Positions 37,787 through 45,923 of a stretch of 64,000 nt of DNA are shown one piece after another. The DNA is from Spirochaetaceae bacterium (GTDB lineage Bacteria; Myxococcota_A; UBA9160; UBA4427). Location of the stretch: the NCBI GenBank assembly GCA_020632655.1, contig JACKFD010000003.1, positions 248,001 through 312,000 of the forward strand, in the 5' to 3' direction. Numbering within the stretch: position 1 is the stretch's first letter; every line of letters begins with the position of its first letter. Under the pieces are notes generated by a model. That model worked only from the letters and a program-made list of their open reading frames with translations. It did no database searches and was not told the origin of the DNA. Position numbers and translations under genes: made by a program.

Positions 37787-38866
37787 GTGGACGAGATCCC
37801 GAACGACGCATCGCCCGAGCGGATCGAGATCGCACGGCCCGACGACTGGCATCTGCATCTGCGCGACGGCGCGCTGCTCGGCCGCGTCGTCGGAGCGACC
37901 GCGCGCTGCTTCCGACGGGCCATCGTCATGCCGAACCTTGATCCGCCGATCGTGACGACGGCCGACGCGCTGGCCTATCGGGATCGCATCCTGGCCGCGC
38001 TGCCCGCCGGCTCGCACTTCGAGCCCTTCATGACGCTCTACCTGACCGAGGCGACGACCCCTTCGGAGATCGCGCGCGCCGCCGCGTCGACGCAGGTCGC
38101 CGGGGTCAAGCTCTATCCGCAGGGCGCTACGACCAACTCCGCCCGCGGCGTGCGCGGGCTCGACGGCCTCGGCCCCGTGCTCGAGGCGCTCGAGCGGCAC
38201 GGCCTGCCGCTGCTCGTGCACGGCGAGGCGACGGCGCCCGACTGCGACGTCTTCGATCGCGAGCGCGTCTTCCTCGACGAGACGCTTCGGCCCCTGGTCG
38301 AGCGGCACGCGGGGCTGCGCGTCGTCTTCGAGCACATCACGACCGCCGAGGCTGCCGCCTGGGTGGCCGAGGCGCCGGCCCGGGTGGCGGCGACGATCAC
38401 GCCCCAGCACCTGCTGCTCAACCGCAACGCGCTCTTCCGGGGCGGGCTGCGTCCCCATCACTACTGCCTGCCCGTGCTGAAGCGCGAGCGCGACCGGCAG
38501 GCCCTCGTCCGGGCGGCCACCTCCGGCGATCCAAGCTTCTTTCTCGGCACCGACAGCGCACCCCACACGCGTCGCGCGAAGGAGTCGGCCTGCGGCTGCG
38601 CGGGCGTGTTCTCGGCGCCCGTCGCGCTCGAGGCCTACGCCGAGGCCTTCGCGCGGGCGTCTGCGCTCGACCGGCTCGAGGGCTTCGCCAGCCACTTCGG
38701 CGCCGACTACTACGGCCGTCCACGCAATGAGGACCGCGTCACGCTCGTGCGTGGGGATTGGCAGGGACCCGAGACGCTCGGCGCCGGGGACGATGCGCTC
38801 GTCGTCTTCCTGGCGGGCGAGGCGCTCCGCTACCGGCTGCAGGACGGATCGGCGGCGAGGGGCTGA
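37787..38866 (+). CDS. pyrC: Dihydroorotase
   Basis: A 359-residue zinc amidohydrolase of the class II PyrC type converting carbamoyl-aspartate to dihydroorotate in pyrimidine synthesis. DDWHLHLRDG has the HxH metal ligands. GVKLYPQGATTNS carries the lysine that is carboxylated. LLVHGEAT and VVFEHITT give the next histidines, and LGTDSAPH contains the catalytic aspartate. The GTG at 37787 has GGAG 5 bases upstream; the ATG at 37742 would add 15 residues without family sequence. It is convergent with the GNAT gene with no gap between the stops. Confidence 0.95.
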   Translation: MDEIPNDASPERIEIARPDDWHLHLRDGALLGRVVGATARCFRRAIVMPNLDPPIVTTADALAYRDRILAALPAGSHFEPFMTLYLTEATTPSEIARAAASTQVAGVKLYPQGATTNSARGVRGLDGLGPVLEALERHGLPLLVHGEATAPDCDVFDRERVFLDETLRPLVERHAGLRVVFEHITTAEAAAWVAEAPARVAATITPQHLLLNRNALFRGGLRPHHYCLPVLKRERDRQALVRAATSGDPSFFLGTDSAPHTRRAKESACGCAGVFSAPVALEAYAEAFARASALDRLEGFASHFGADYYGRPRNEDRVTLVRGDWQGPETLGAGDDALVVFLAGEALRYRLQDGSAARG

Positions 38867-39349
38867 TCAGGTCCGCTGCGAGGCTTCGCCGAGGGGCTTG
38901 TGCATCCGGCGATGGTCGATGCCGGCCTCCGCGAAGACGGGTCCCTCGGCGCGGTAGCCGAGCTTCTCGTAGAAGGGGATCACGGCGACCTGCGCGTGCA
39001 GTCGCAGCTCGCCCGCGCCGTGGGCGAGGGCCTCTCGCTCGAGCGCCCGCATCAGGGCGTGGCCCACGCGTCGCCCGCGCGCATCGCGCAGGACGGCCAC
39101 GCGTTCGGCCTTGGCGAAGCCGGCGAGGAGACGCAGGCGGGCGGTGCCGACCGGGCAGGGCGGCATCGACGCGTCGCTCCACGCGAGGAAGTGGATCGCC
39201 TCGCCATCCAGGCCGTCCCACTCCTCCGTCGCCGGGACGGCCTGCTCCTCGACGAAGACGCGGGTGCGGATCGCGCGACAGTGGGCGTGGGCGCCCTGCG
39301 TCCGGTCCGCCTCGCGCGGCGCCGGCGCGAGCCGTTCGACCCGGATCAC
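38867..39349 (-). CDS. GNAT-family N-acetyltransferase, ElaA-like
   Basis: A 160-residue acetyl-CoA-dependent acetyltransferase. The acetyl-CoA loop appears as RDARGRRVGHALMRALERE (R-x-x-G-x-G/A type), preceded by the beta strand KAERVAVL and followed by HAQVAVIPFYEKLGYRAEG, the typical GNAT C-terminal strand. CRAIRTRVFVEEQAVP near the N-terminus is typical of ElaA-like members. The substrate is unknown. The GTG start immediately follows the TGA of the upstream chalcone-isomerase-like gene, so the two form an operon. Confidence 0.85.
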   Translation of the reverse strand: MIRVERLAPAPREADRTQGAHAHCRAIRTRVFVEEQAVPATEEWDGLDGEAIHFLAWSDASMPPCPVGTARLRLLAGFAKAERVAVLRDARGRRVGHALMRALEREALAHGAGELRLHAQVAVIPFYEKLGYRAEGPVFAEAGIDHRRMHKPLGEASQRT

Positions 39350-39961
39350 TCAGCGGCCCGAGAGCAGCTGGTCGCGAAAGGCGTCGGAGAGGGGCTCGTC
39401 TCCGAGCCAGATGCCGAAATAGTCCCGGGCGAAGTCGGCTCCCGGGATCGTGCCGAGGGGCTGGCCGTTGTAGGCGAGGGTCGTGCCGCGCCCCGGCTCG
39501 TAGGTCAGGCGGTAGCGGTCTCCGGCCTTCACGTCGCGATAGAGGGCATGCAGGCGATCGAGGCGTTCGCGCAGGGCCGAGACGCGCTCGGCGGGGAGGG
39601 AGCGCGCCAGCAGCTCGTCGGCTGCCTCGCCGAAGAAGCGTCCCTCGATGTCCCAGAAGTAGTAGAGCTCGAGGGCCTTCGGGATGTCGGAGAGCGTCTG
39701 GTCGGCGGTCGCGTCGGCCGGCAGGTAGAGACCGCCGACGTAGCCGCGGAAGAGCACGCGGTAGCGAAGCAGGCCGAGCCCGAAGAGCGGGATCTTCTGG
39801 TCCGCGGCGGAGACGGACTCGGGAAACGCGATGTCCTCGATCTCGGCGGCGCGGAGCGGGGCCGGGCCGAGCACGAGTGCAACGGAGAGCAGCACGAGGC
39901 GGGCGCGCACGGAGGTCCGCCGCGAGAGGAGGCGGCGGCGGATCGGGCTCGAGGGTGTCAT
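39350..39961 (-). CDS. Exported chalcone-isomerase-like protein
   Basis: A 203-residue protein with an N-terminal signal peptide (LVLLSVALVLGPAPLRAAE). The domain carries RYRVLFRGYVGGLYLP, typical of the bacterial chalcone-isomerase-like fold (lipid or fatty-acid binding in known relatives). FWDIEGRFFGEAADELLA and the terminal FGIWLGDEPLSDAFRDQLL are also characteristic. No flavonoid enzyme activity should be assumed. AGGAG lies about 8 bases before the ATG. It is the first gene of a two-gene unit with the acetyltransferase. Confidence 0.8.
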   Translation of the reverse strand: MTPSSPIRRRLLSRRTSVRARLVLLSVALVLGPAPLRAAEIEDIAFPESVSAADQKIPLFGLGLLRYRVLFRGYVGGLYLPADATADQTLSDIPKALELYYFWDIEGRFFGEAADELLARSLPAERVSALRERLDRLHALYRDVKAGDRYRLTYEPGRGTTLAYNGQPLGTIPGADFARDYFGIWLGDEPLSDAFRDQLLSGR

Positions 39962-40092
39962 CCGAGACTCCTGGGGTCTGTTCGCTCGCGTCGGCGGTGG
40001 CGAGCGAGGCGGTCGGAGGATAGCCGTGGTCGTTCCGGCCGTGGCCCGCGCGGGTCGGTGGGGCCGCACGAGCCGCAGGTCGACACGGACCC

Positions 40093-40143
40093 CCGAAAAG
40101 CGAACGCCCCGACGTCCTGGGACGACGGGGCATTCGTTTTCGG
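40093..40143. terminator. Long hairpin, terminator-like in both directions
   Basis: An extended inverted repeat: CCGAAAA (40093-40099) with TTTTCGG (40137-40143), CGAA with TTCG, GCCCCG with CGGGGC, then CGTC with GACG around a short loop, interrupted only by a bulge and two mismatches. Flanking A and T runs give a U-tract on either strand, as in bidirectional intrinsic terminators. No gene ends nearby on the plus strand, so it may end an unrecognised minus-strand transcript. Confidence 0.55.
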
Positions 40144-40348
40144 CGCTTCTCGGCCTTCTGGCTCGTTCGGGCTCAGGTCCTGAATGCTCGGAGGCGGGTC
40201 GATCCGGGGCCGGTTCCTTGCTCAAGGGATCCGACTTGCTCCCTGATCTCTTTCTTTCCGCTCCCTCGCTCCGTCTTCCGTTCCGCTTGAACTGCTTCGT
40301 GCTCTGCTTGCGTTCCGGACCCGAGTTGCGATCCCGCGTGGTGGAGAA

Positions 40349-40431
40349 CCCTGCTCGATCGCTCGACGGGAGACTTGCTCCCGACGGATACGCCCTGCCT
40401 ATTAGCAGGTCTCGTGCCAAGCGATCGAGGG
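40349..40431. ncRNA. Possible structured RNA, three-way junction
   Basis: Complementary arms CGATCGCT (40356-40363) and AGCGATCG (40420-40427), extended by CCCT/AGGG, enclose two perfect hairpins: CGGGAG/CTCCCG (40367-40383) and CCTGC/GCAGG (40394-40409). The pairing works on either strand. No known riboswitch or ribozyme family was recognised. Confidence 0.3.
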
Positions 40432-41033
40432 TCTCGGAAATCCATTTCGAATCAGCTGCTTACGGGCAATTCGAAGCCTTTTTCTCTCGCTGGCAGGGGG
40501 AGTTGGACTGGTGCAGTTCGCGCCAGTCGGGAAGGTCGGAATCGGTCGATGGGAGCGTAAGTGGCTGGATTCCAAACGGAACCTTCGAGTCCTAACTGAT
40601 CTGGTGCGTTCTGCTCCACTGGTGCGATCCGCTCCACCTGCGTCACCCGCCGATCCGCTCGGGGCGTGCAATGCTGCGCGGGGGGCGTTCGGGTCGCTGC
40701 GATCGAGCCGGGGCGTCGGCGGGCAGGCTCGTGGGTCGCCGCCGGCATGGGCTCGTCCTCGGCCGCGCGCGGGGCGGGTCGCCGTCGCGCGCGTCGCGCG
40801 ACCCGGGCGCGACAGGGTCCGTCGCGACACCGGGCGCCCGAGGTGCGCCCGCGCCGCGTGATCCGATCCGATTCGACACTGTTCGGTGTCGACGTGAGAT
40901 CTCGTGCCGGGGTCGGGCGTCGGACGTGATAGGCTGCGAACACCGCAAGCGAGCACGCCGCGCGGGCGAGCGTCGATCCGGCTCGCGGCTTGCGGCTTGC
41001 GGCTCGCGAGCGAGGCGGATTCCGAGGCGGGGC

Positions 41034-42971
41034 ATGGACGACGGGCAACAGACGCGAGCGCCGTTGGCGGGGGGCCGCCGTCTCGTGCGGTGGGCATCGG
41101 CCGTCGTCGTCGCCCTCGTGATCGGCCTGGTCGTCGTGGCATGGCTCGCAGATCGCTTCGCGCCGGAGACGGCGGGCCCCGTCGCGATCGCCGACGTCTC
41201 GAGCGAGCGACTGCTCGCCCTGGGCAGCGTGGTCGGCCTCGCTGCGGCGCACGACACGCATGCCTGGCTCGGCCTGCCCTACGCGCAGCCGCCGGTCGAC
41301 GCGCTGCGATGGCGAGCGCCCCGCGCGCCGAATGCCTGGGTCGACACCTTCGATGCGCTCGCGTTCGGGCCGCCCTGCGTGCAGCTGCCATCCCGGCTCG
41401 GTGGCGTGGCGACGGCGGGACCCGACGGTGTGGTCGGAGAGGAGGACTGCCTGCGGCTCAACGTGTGGGCGCCGCGGCTCGAGCCCGACGCGATTCCGAG
41501 TGGTCGCGAGCGTCTGCCGGTGCTGGTGTTCCTGCACGGCGGTGGCAATCGCTGGGGGCACGCCGGGCTCTCCATGTACGACGGGGCGCGATTGGCGGGT
41601 CGCGAGCGCGCCGTCGTCGTCACCTTCAACTATCGGCTCGGTCCCTTCGGCTGGCTCTCGCACCCGGCCCTGCGCCGGGAGGCCGACGATCCCCTCGAGG
41701 CCTCCGGCAACTTCGCGTTGCTCGATCAGATCGCCGCGCTGCGATGGGTCGCGCGACACATCGGCGAGTTCGGAGGGGATCCGAACGACGTCACGATCTT
41801 CGGCGAGTCGGCGGGTGCGAGCGACGTGCTCGCGCTCCTGCTCGCCGAGCCGGCCCGCGGTCTCTTCCATCGTGCCATCGCGCAGAGCGGCTCGACCGAC
41901 TCGGTCGGTCGGGTGGAGGCGGAGGCGCCCTTCGATCCCGAGGCCGGCGAGGGCTCGGGCCTGCGCAAGAGCTCCGCCGAAACCGTCGTCTCCCTGATCG
42001 AGCGATCCGGGGTCGTGCCGGATCGCGAGGCGGCGCGGCGCTACGCCGCGGAGCTGCCCGACGCGGACCTGCGAAGCTTCCTGCGCGGTCGATCGCCGAG
42101 CGAGGTGCTGGACGCGTATCGCGATCCCGACTTCCCCGATCGCCTCGACGTACCGATCCTGATCCGGGACGGCGCGCTCCTGCCCGAAGACGACTGGCTC
42201 GAGGTCGTGGCCGCCGGCCGCTTCCATCGTGTCCCCGTCGTGCTGGGCAGCAACCGCGACGAATCGAAGCTCTTCCTGTCCCAGGATCCCGAGCACGTCC
42301 GGCGCACGTTCGGCCTCTTCTACCGGATCCTCGACCCCGTCGACTACGAGCGCCGCGCGCGCCATCACAGCGATCTCTGGGCCATTCGCGCCGTTCACGG
42401 ACCCGCGCAGGCGATGCTCGCGGCGGGACATCGCGAGGTCTACGCCTACCGCTTCGACTGGGACGAGATGCCGAAGCTGCTCGGCGTGGGCGTCGAGCTT
42501 TCGCAGCTGCTCGGGGCGGCCCATGGCTTCGAGCTGCCCTTCCTCTTCGGCACCTTCGAGCTCGGTGATCCCCTCGTCGACCGAATGGTCTTTCGCGAGG
42601 AGACGCGCGCGAGTCGCGAGCTGCTGTCCCAGCGGATGATGGACTACTGGGGCGAGTTCGCGCGTGCCGGTCGGCCGGGGCGGGGCGGTGCCGCCGACGG
42701 GGTGGCGTGGCCCGCCTGGGCCGCCGAGGAAGGGCGGGCGGGCGCGCTGCTCGTCTTCGATGCCGAGGCGGACGGGGGCATTCGCGTCGACCGCTCGCAG
42801 CTCTCGATCGATCGGGTGATCGCGGCGGTCGAGGCGGAGCCCGGGCTCGACCGCCGGGAGAAGTGCGCGCTCGTTCGGGATCTCTTCGCCCGGAACGGGC
42901 GCGCGCGCGGCTCGATTCCGGTCGGCGCGGACGGGCAGCCCTGTCCCGACGAGCGCGGCGATCCCCTCTGA
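41034..42971 (+). CDS. Membrane-anchored type-B carboxylesterase
   Basis: A 645-residue alpha/beta hydrolase of the carboxylesterase type-B family (acetylcholinesterase-like fold). One N-terminal transmembrane helix (about residues 20-40) suggests inner-membrane anchoring with the catalytic domain outside. EEDCLRLNVW is the family signature. HGGGNRWGH is the oxyanion region. FGESAGASD contains nucleophile Ser259, SNRDESKLFL follows the acid region, and AAHGFELPFLFG supplies the His. The substrate is unknown; esters of small acids or xenobiotics are typical. The gene stands alone after the long non-coding stretch. Confidence 0.88.
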   Translation: MDDGQQTRAPLAGGRRLVRWASAVVVALVIGLVVVAWLADRFAPETAGPVAIADVSSERLLALGSVVGLAAAHDTHAWLGLPYAQPPVDALRWRAPRAPNAWVDTFDALAFGPPCVQLPSRLGGVATAGPDGVVGEEDCLRLNVWAPRLEPDAIPSGRERLPVLVFLHGGGNRWGHAGLSMYDGARLAGRERAVVVTFNYRLGPFGWLSHPALRREADDPLEASGNFALLDQIAALRWVARHIGEFGGDPNDVTIFGESAGASDVLALLLAEPARGLFHRAIAQSGSTDSVGRVEAEAPFDPEAGEGSGLRKSSAETVVSLIERSGVVPDREAARRYAAELPDADLRSFLRGRSPSEVLDAYRDPDFPDRLDVPILIRDGALLPEDDWLEVVAAGRFHRVPVVLGSNRDESKLFLSQDPEHVRRTFGLFYRILDPVDYERRARHHSDLWAIRAVHGPAQAMLAAGHREVYAYRFDWDEMPKLLGVGVELSQLLGAAHGFELPFLFGTFELGDPLVDRMVFREETRASRELLSQRMMDYWGEFARAGRPGRGGAADGVAWPAWAAEEGRAGALLVFDAEADGGIRVDRSQLSIDRVIAAVEAEPGLDRREKCALVRDLFARNGRARGSIPVGADGQPCPDERGDPL

Positions 42972-43071
42972 GCGCCCGGCGGCCCGGGCGGGTCGGATCG
43001 CACCACGAGCTCGACCCGCGACGCATCGGCCGGCTGCTAGACTCGCCCGCCCACTGCACGCCGAGGGCCGG

Positions 43072-43431
43072 ATGGATCCCGCTTCCCAGGACGATGCCCG
43101 CATCCTCGACCGGCTCTTCAGCGTCCTCGAGACGCGTCGCCAGGAGAGGCCGGCGGGTAGCTACGTCGTGTCCCTGCTCGACGGGGGCATCGCCTCGATC
43201 GGGGCGAAGGTCGAGGAGGAGGCGGCCGAGGTGATCGCGGCGGCCCGCGACGAGAGCGACGCGGCCGTCGCGCACGAGGCCGCGGATCTGCTCTTCCACC
43301 TCTGGGTGCTGATGCTGTCCCGTGGCGTCGAGCCGAGCCGGGTCTACGCCGAGCTGGCCCGGCGCTTCGGCGTCGGCGGCCTCGCCGAGAAGGCCGCGCG
43401 CGGCGGGCAGGCCGGAGGGGGCGGTCGATGA
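43072..43431 (+). CDS. hisE: Phosphoribosyl-ATP pyrophosphatase
   Basis: A 119-residue all-helical NTP-pyrophosphohydrolase catalysing the second step of histidine biosynthesis (PR-ATP to PR-AMP). SYVVSLLDGG, KVEEEAAEVIAAARDE (the metal-binding EExxE element) and AVAHEAADLLFHLWVLM match the HisE helices; the length is normal. It overlaps hisG by 4 bp (ATGA), so the first two enzymes of the pathway are coupled in reverse order. No hisI is fused or adjacent. Confidence 0.93.
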   Translation: MDPASQDDARILDRLFSVLETRRQERPAGSYVVSLLDGGIASIGAKVEEEAAEVIAAARDESDAAVAHEAADLLFHLWVLMLSRGVEPSRVYAELARRFGVGGLAEKAARGGQAGGGGR

Positions 43432-44291
43432 TTCCCGACGAGCGGCTGCGCATCGCGATCCCGTCCAAGGGGCGACTGCGCGACTCGGCGCTCGCGACCC
43501 TGGAGCGCGCGGGACTGCGCTTTCGCGTCTCGGGCCGCCGGCTCTTCTCGGTCTGCAGCGACACGGGCCTCCGCATCATCTTCACCAACACGGCCGACAT
43601 CCCGGTCCTCGTCGCCGAGGGCGTCGTCGACCTCGGCATCACGGGCAGCGACCAGGTCCTCGAGAAGGGCGTCGACGTCGTCGAGCACCGTCGTCTCGGC
43701 TTCGGGCGCTGCCGCCTCTCCGTCGCGGTGCACAAGGACGCCCCCTTCGCGGCTGCGCGCGACCTCGCGGGTCGCGTCGTCGGGGCCAAGTTCGTCCGGC
43801 TCGCCCGCCGCTACTTCGAGGAGCACGGCGTCGAGGACGTCCACGTCATCGAGCTCCAGGGCGCCGTCGAGGTGATGGTGCTGCTCGGACTCGTCGACGC
43901 GATCGTCGAGATCGTCGAGACGGGCAACAGTCTCGTCGAGAACGACCTCGTCGAGCTCGATCGCGTGCTCGAGGCCGAGGCCGTCCTGATCGGCAGCGGT
44001 CGGCCCCGCGATCCCGAGCTCGCCGAGCAGCTGCTGCGGCGGATCGACGGGGTGCTGGCGGCGGCCCGCTACTCGCTGCTCGAGTACAACTGCCCGGCCG
44101 CCCGGATCGAGGAGGCCGTCGCGATCACGCCCGGCTTCTCCTCGCCGACGGTCGCGCACCTGCAGGATGCCGACTGGCTCGCCGTGAAGGTGCTCGTCGA
44201 GAAGGCGTCGACCCAGCGCGTGATCGATGCGCTCGAGGCGATCGGCTGCGTGGCGATCCTCGAGACCGAGCTGCGGCACGCTCGTCTGTGA
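43428..44291 (+). CDS. hisG: ATP phosphoribosyltransferase, long form
   Basis: A 287-residue enzyme condensing ATP with PRPP, the committed step of histidine biosynthesis. LRIAIPSKGRLRDSAL is the N-terminal signature. DIPVLVAEGVVDLGITGSD and VDAIVEIVETGNSLVENDL contain the PRPP-binding segment. The extra C-terminal domain of about 75 residues (RIEEAVAITPGFSSPTVAHL and onward) marks the long, hexameric form with its own histidine-sensing ACT-like domain, so no HisZ is needed. It is coupled to hisE. A small hairpin 10 bp past the stop may end the transcript. Confidence 0.95.
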   Translation: MIPDERLRIAIPSKGRLRDSALATLERAGLRFRVSGRRLFSVCSDTGLRIIFTNTADIPVLVAEGVVDLGITGSDQVLEKGVDVVEHRRLGFGRCRLSVAVHKDAPFAAARDLAGRVVGAKFVRLARRYFEEHGVEDVHVIELQGAVEVMVLLGLVDAIVEIVETGNSLVENDLVELDRVLEAEAVLIGSGRPRDPELAEQLLRRIDGVLAAARYSLLEYNCPAARIEEAVAITPGFSSPTVAHLQDADWLAVKVLVEKASTQRVIDALEAIGCVAILETELRHARL

Positions 44292-44301
44292 CGCGCGGCG
44301 G

Positions 44302-44326
44302 CTCCCCACGACTCGAGCGTCGGGAG
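44302..44326 (+). terminator. Weak hairpin after hisG
   Basis: CTCCC and GGGAG arms with an inner ACG/CGT and one mismatch, 10 bp past the hisG stop, no T-tract. A plausible but weak terminator. Confidence 0.3.
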
Positions 44327-44554
44327 AAGTCTCGACCACGGAGCGATGGCTTGGGCCGCTCGGGGCTCCAGGGGTCGACCGAGTGGGGCGTTCCCCGCGG
44401 CGATCCGGCGAAGCGAGGGCTCATCTTCGGGTGAATTCCGTAGGTGGGCCAGAAGATTTCAACCGGGCTCGAAATTCTTCGTCACGAATTGCAGGCCATG
44501 ACCGATGAGAATCGCGAGCGCCGATCTGCATGGGCGCTCGGGAGGAACCCCGGC

Positions 44555-44929
44555 ATGGCCAGAGTGCTCGTGATCGACTCGCGCCCGGCCTTTCGCCTGC
44601 TCGCCCATCGCATCCTGCGCGACGCTGGCCACGACACCATCGAGGCGCGCGATGCGCTCGCCGGACTGCAGCGTGCGGTCGAGGACGTGCCCGACTGGGT
44701 GCTGGTCGAGGCGTCGCTGCCGGGTCTCGATGGCGTCGAGGTCGGTCGGCTCCTCCGGGCGAGCGAGTCGACCCGCCGCCTCACGGTGATCGTGTGGGAG
44801 GAGGCGATGGCGACGGGCGAGGGGCTCGCAGCGGTTGCGGCCCGGGTCGGTCGTGTGGGGCCGGGCGCCGGGGGAGCCTGGCCCGATCCTGGTCATTCTC
44901 GGCCGCCGGTCTCCGCGCGGGCCCGCTAG
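44555..44929 (+). CDS. Stand-alone receiver domain with Glu at the phosphorylation site
   Basis: A 124-residue protein with receiver-domain order: ARVLVIDSRPAFRLLAHRILRDAG, then DWVLVEASLPGLDGVEVGRLL. The aspartate that is normally phosphorylated is replaced by Glu52, and the acidic pair is D-S. The conserved lysine-proline near the end is missing, as the last 45 residues turn into an Ala/Gly/Pro-rich tail. A Glu at this site can mimic constitutive phosphorylation, or the protein may have lost switching. GGAGG lies 9 bases before the ATG at 44555; earlier in-frame starts (ATG 44498, GTG 44444) exist. It overlaps the convergent transporter gene by 4 bp. No output domain or cognate kinase is adjacent. 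Confidence 0.65.
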   Translation: MARVLVIDSRPAFRLLAHRILRDAGHDTIEARDALAGLQRAVEDVPDWVLVEASLPGLDGVEVGRLLRASESTRRLTVIVWEEAMATGEGLAAVAARVGRVGPGAGGAWPDPGHSRPPVSARAR

Positions 44930-45774
44930 CGGGCCCGCGAGAGCCAGAACGCACTCCCGATCACGAGCAGGCCACCCCCGATCGCGAGGCCGTCCGGCTG
45001 CTCGCCGAATACGAGCACACCCCAGATCGCGGCGAAGACGACCTGCAGGTACGACAGCGCCGTCCCCTCTGCCGCCGGGAGCAGCGCGAGCCCGCGTGTC
45101 AGGCTGACCTGCCCGATCTGCGTGGCGAGCCCGATGCCGAGCAGCAGCGCCCACTCCCGGCCCTCGGGCCAGACGAAGTCCGGGAGCATCGTCGGCAGCG
45201 CCGCCGGCACCGTGACGAGCGGGAAGTAGAAGACGATCACGAGGGGGTGCTCGCTGCGCCCGAGCCGCCGAACGACGACATAGGCGGCGGCACTGAAGGC
45301 CGCGCCGCCGATCGCGACGAGCACCCAGAGCGGATCGAGCGTGTCGGCCGTCAGGCCGAAGAGCCAGCGCGGACGGGCGACCAGCACGACGCCCGCGAGG
45401 CTGATAGCGCTCGCCATCACGACCCGGCTGCCGATCGCCTCGCCGAGGAAGAGCGCCGCCAGCACGGCCGTGATCGCCGGGTGCAGGTACTGCAGCACCG
45501 TCGCCTCCGCGAGCGGCAGGTGCGTCACGGCGGCGAAGACACACGAGAGCCCCGCGAAGCCGAAGAGCCCGCGCAGCCAGAGCCAGGCGCGCTGCTCGCC
45601 CCAGGGCGACACGCCGGCGCGTCGCAGCAATGCGTAAGTCAGCAAGAGACTGACGAGCGCCCGCGCGACCACGATCTCCTGACTCGGCAGGCGCTCGCCC
45701 GCGAGCTTGACGAGCGCGGTCATGACGCTGAACGCGAAGGCGGACAGCAGCATGCAGGCGGCCCCCGTACCCAT
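44926..45774 (-). CDS. EamA-family (DMT superfamily) transporter
   Basis: A 282-residue inner-membrane protein with ten predicted helices arranged as two EamA repeats of five. The first repeat is marked by SVMTALVKLAGERLPSQEIVVARALVSLL and AVTHLPLAEATVLQYLHPAITAVLAALFLGE, the second by QVSLTRGLALLPAAEGTALSYLQVVFAAIWGVLVFGE. These proteins export or import metabolites such as amino acids; the substrate is unknown. It is divergent from the M20 peptidase gene (149 bp between starts). Confidence 0.9.
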   Translation of the reverse strand: MGTGAACMLLSAFAFSVMTALVKLAGERLPSQEIVVARALVSLLLTYALLRRAGVSPWGEQRAWLWLRGLFGFAGLSCVFAAVTHLPLAEATVLQYLHPAITAVLAALFLGEAIGSRVVMASAISLAGVVLVARPRWLFGLTADTLDPLWVLVAIGGAAFSAAAYVVVRRLGRSEHPLVIVFYFPLVTVPAALPTMLPDFVWPEGREWALLLGIGLATQIGQVSLTRGLALLPAAEGTALSYLQVVFAAIWGVLVFGEQPDGLAIGGGLLVIGSAFWLSRAR

Positions 45775-45923
45775 CGCGGTCTTCCTCTCTTTCTTGCTTG
45801 CGGCGTGCGCTCGGCGCCGGGGACGCGCGAGCTTTCCATGCTTTGGCCCGAGACGCCCGCCGCCGGTAGACTGCGGCGTTCGCGGTGGACGCCCCGTCGC
45901 CGCGTCGCGAGGAGCCGGCTCGA

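Larger units (their letters stand above)
39962..41033. other. Non-coding region of about 1.07 kb
   Basis: No supportable protein gene. Short frames here lack family sequence and credible starts. The part from about 40140 to 40640 is visibly less GC-rich than its surroundings and purine-rich on the minus strand. It contains a long hairpin (40093-40143), a possible three-way junction (40349-40431), and a pair of similar 18-bp tandem units (about 40602-40637, TGGTGCG(T/A)TC(T/C)GCTCCAC-like). A small repeat of TTGCGGC/TCGCGGC heptamers lies at about 40978-41012 just before the esterase gene. It could encode an untranslated RNA; no known RNA family was recognised. Confidence 0.5.

Noticed and set aside
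40361..40440. Faint resemblance to 16S rRNA fragments (short runs such as ACTTGCTCCC and CCTATTAGC in similar order)
   Set aside because: Only short runs match, the stems are those of a local three-way junction, and no longer rRNA context exists; treated as coincidence.
40173..40445. A 90-codon open frame on the minus strand in the long non-coding region
   Set aside because: No ribosome-binding sequence, no recognisable domain and composition driven by purine-rich DNA; more likely untranslated.
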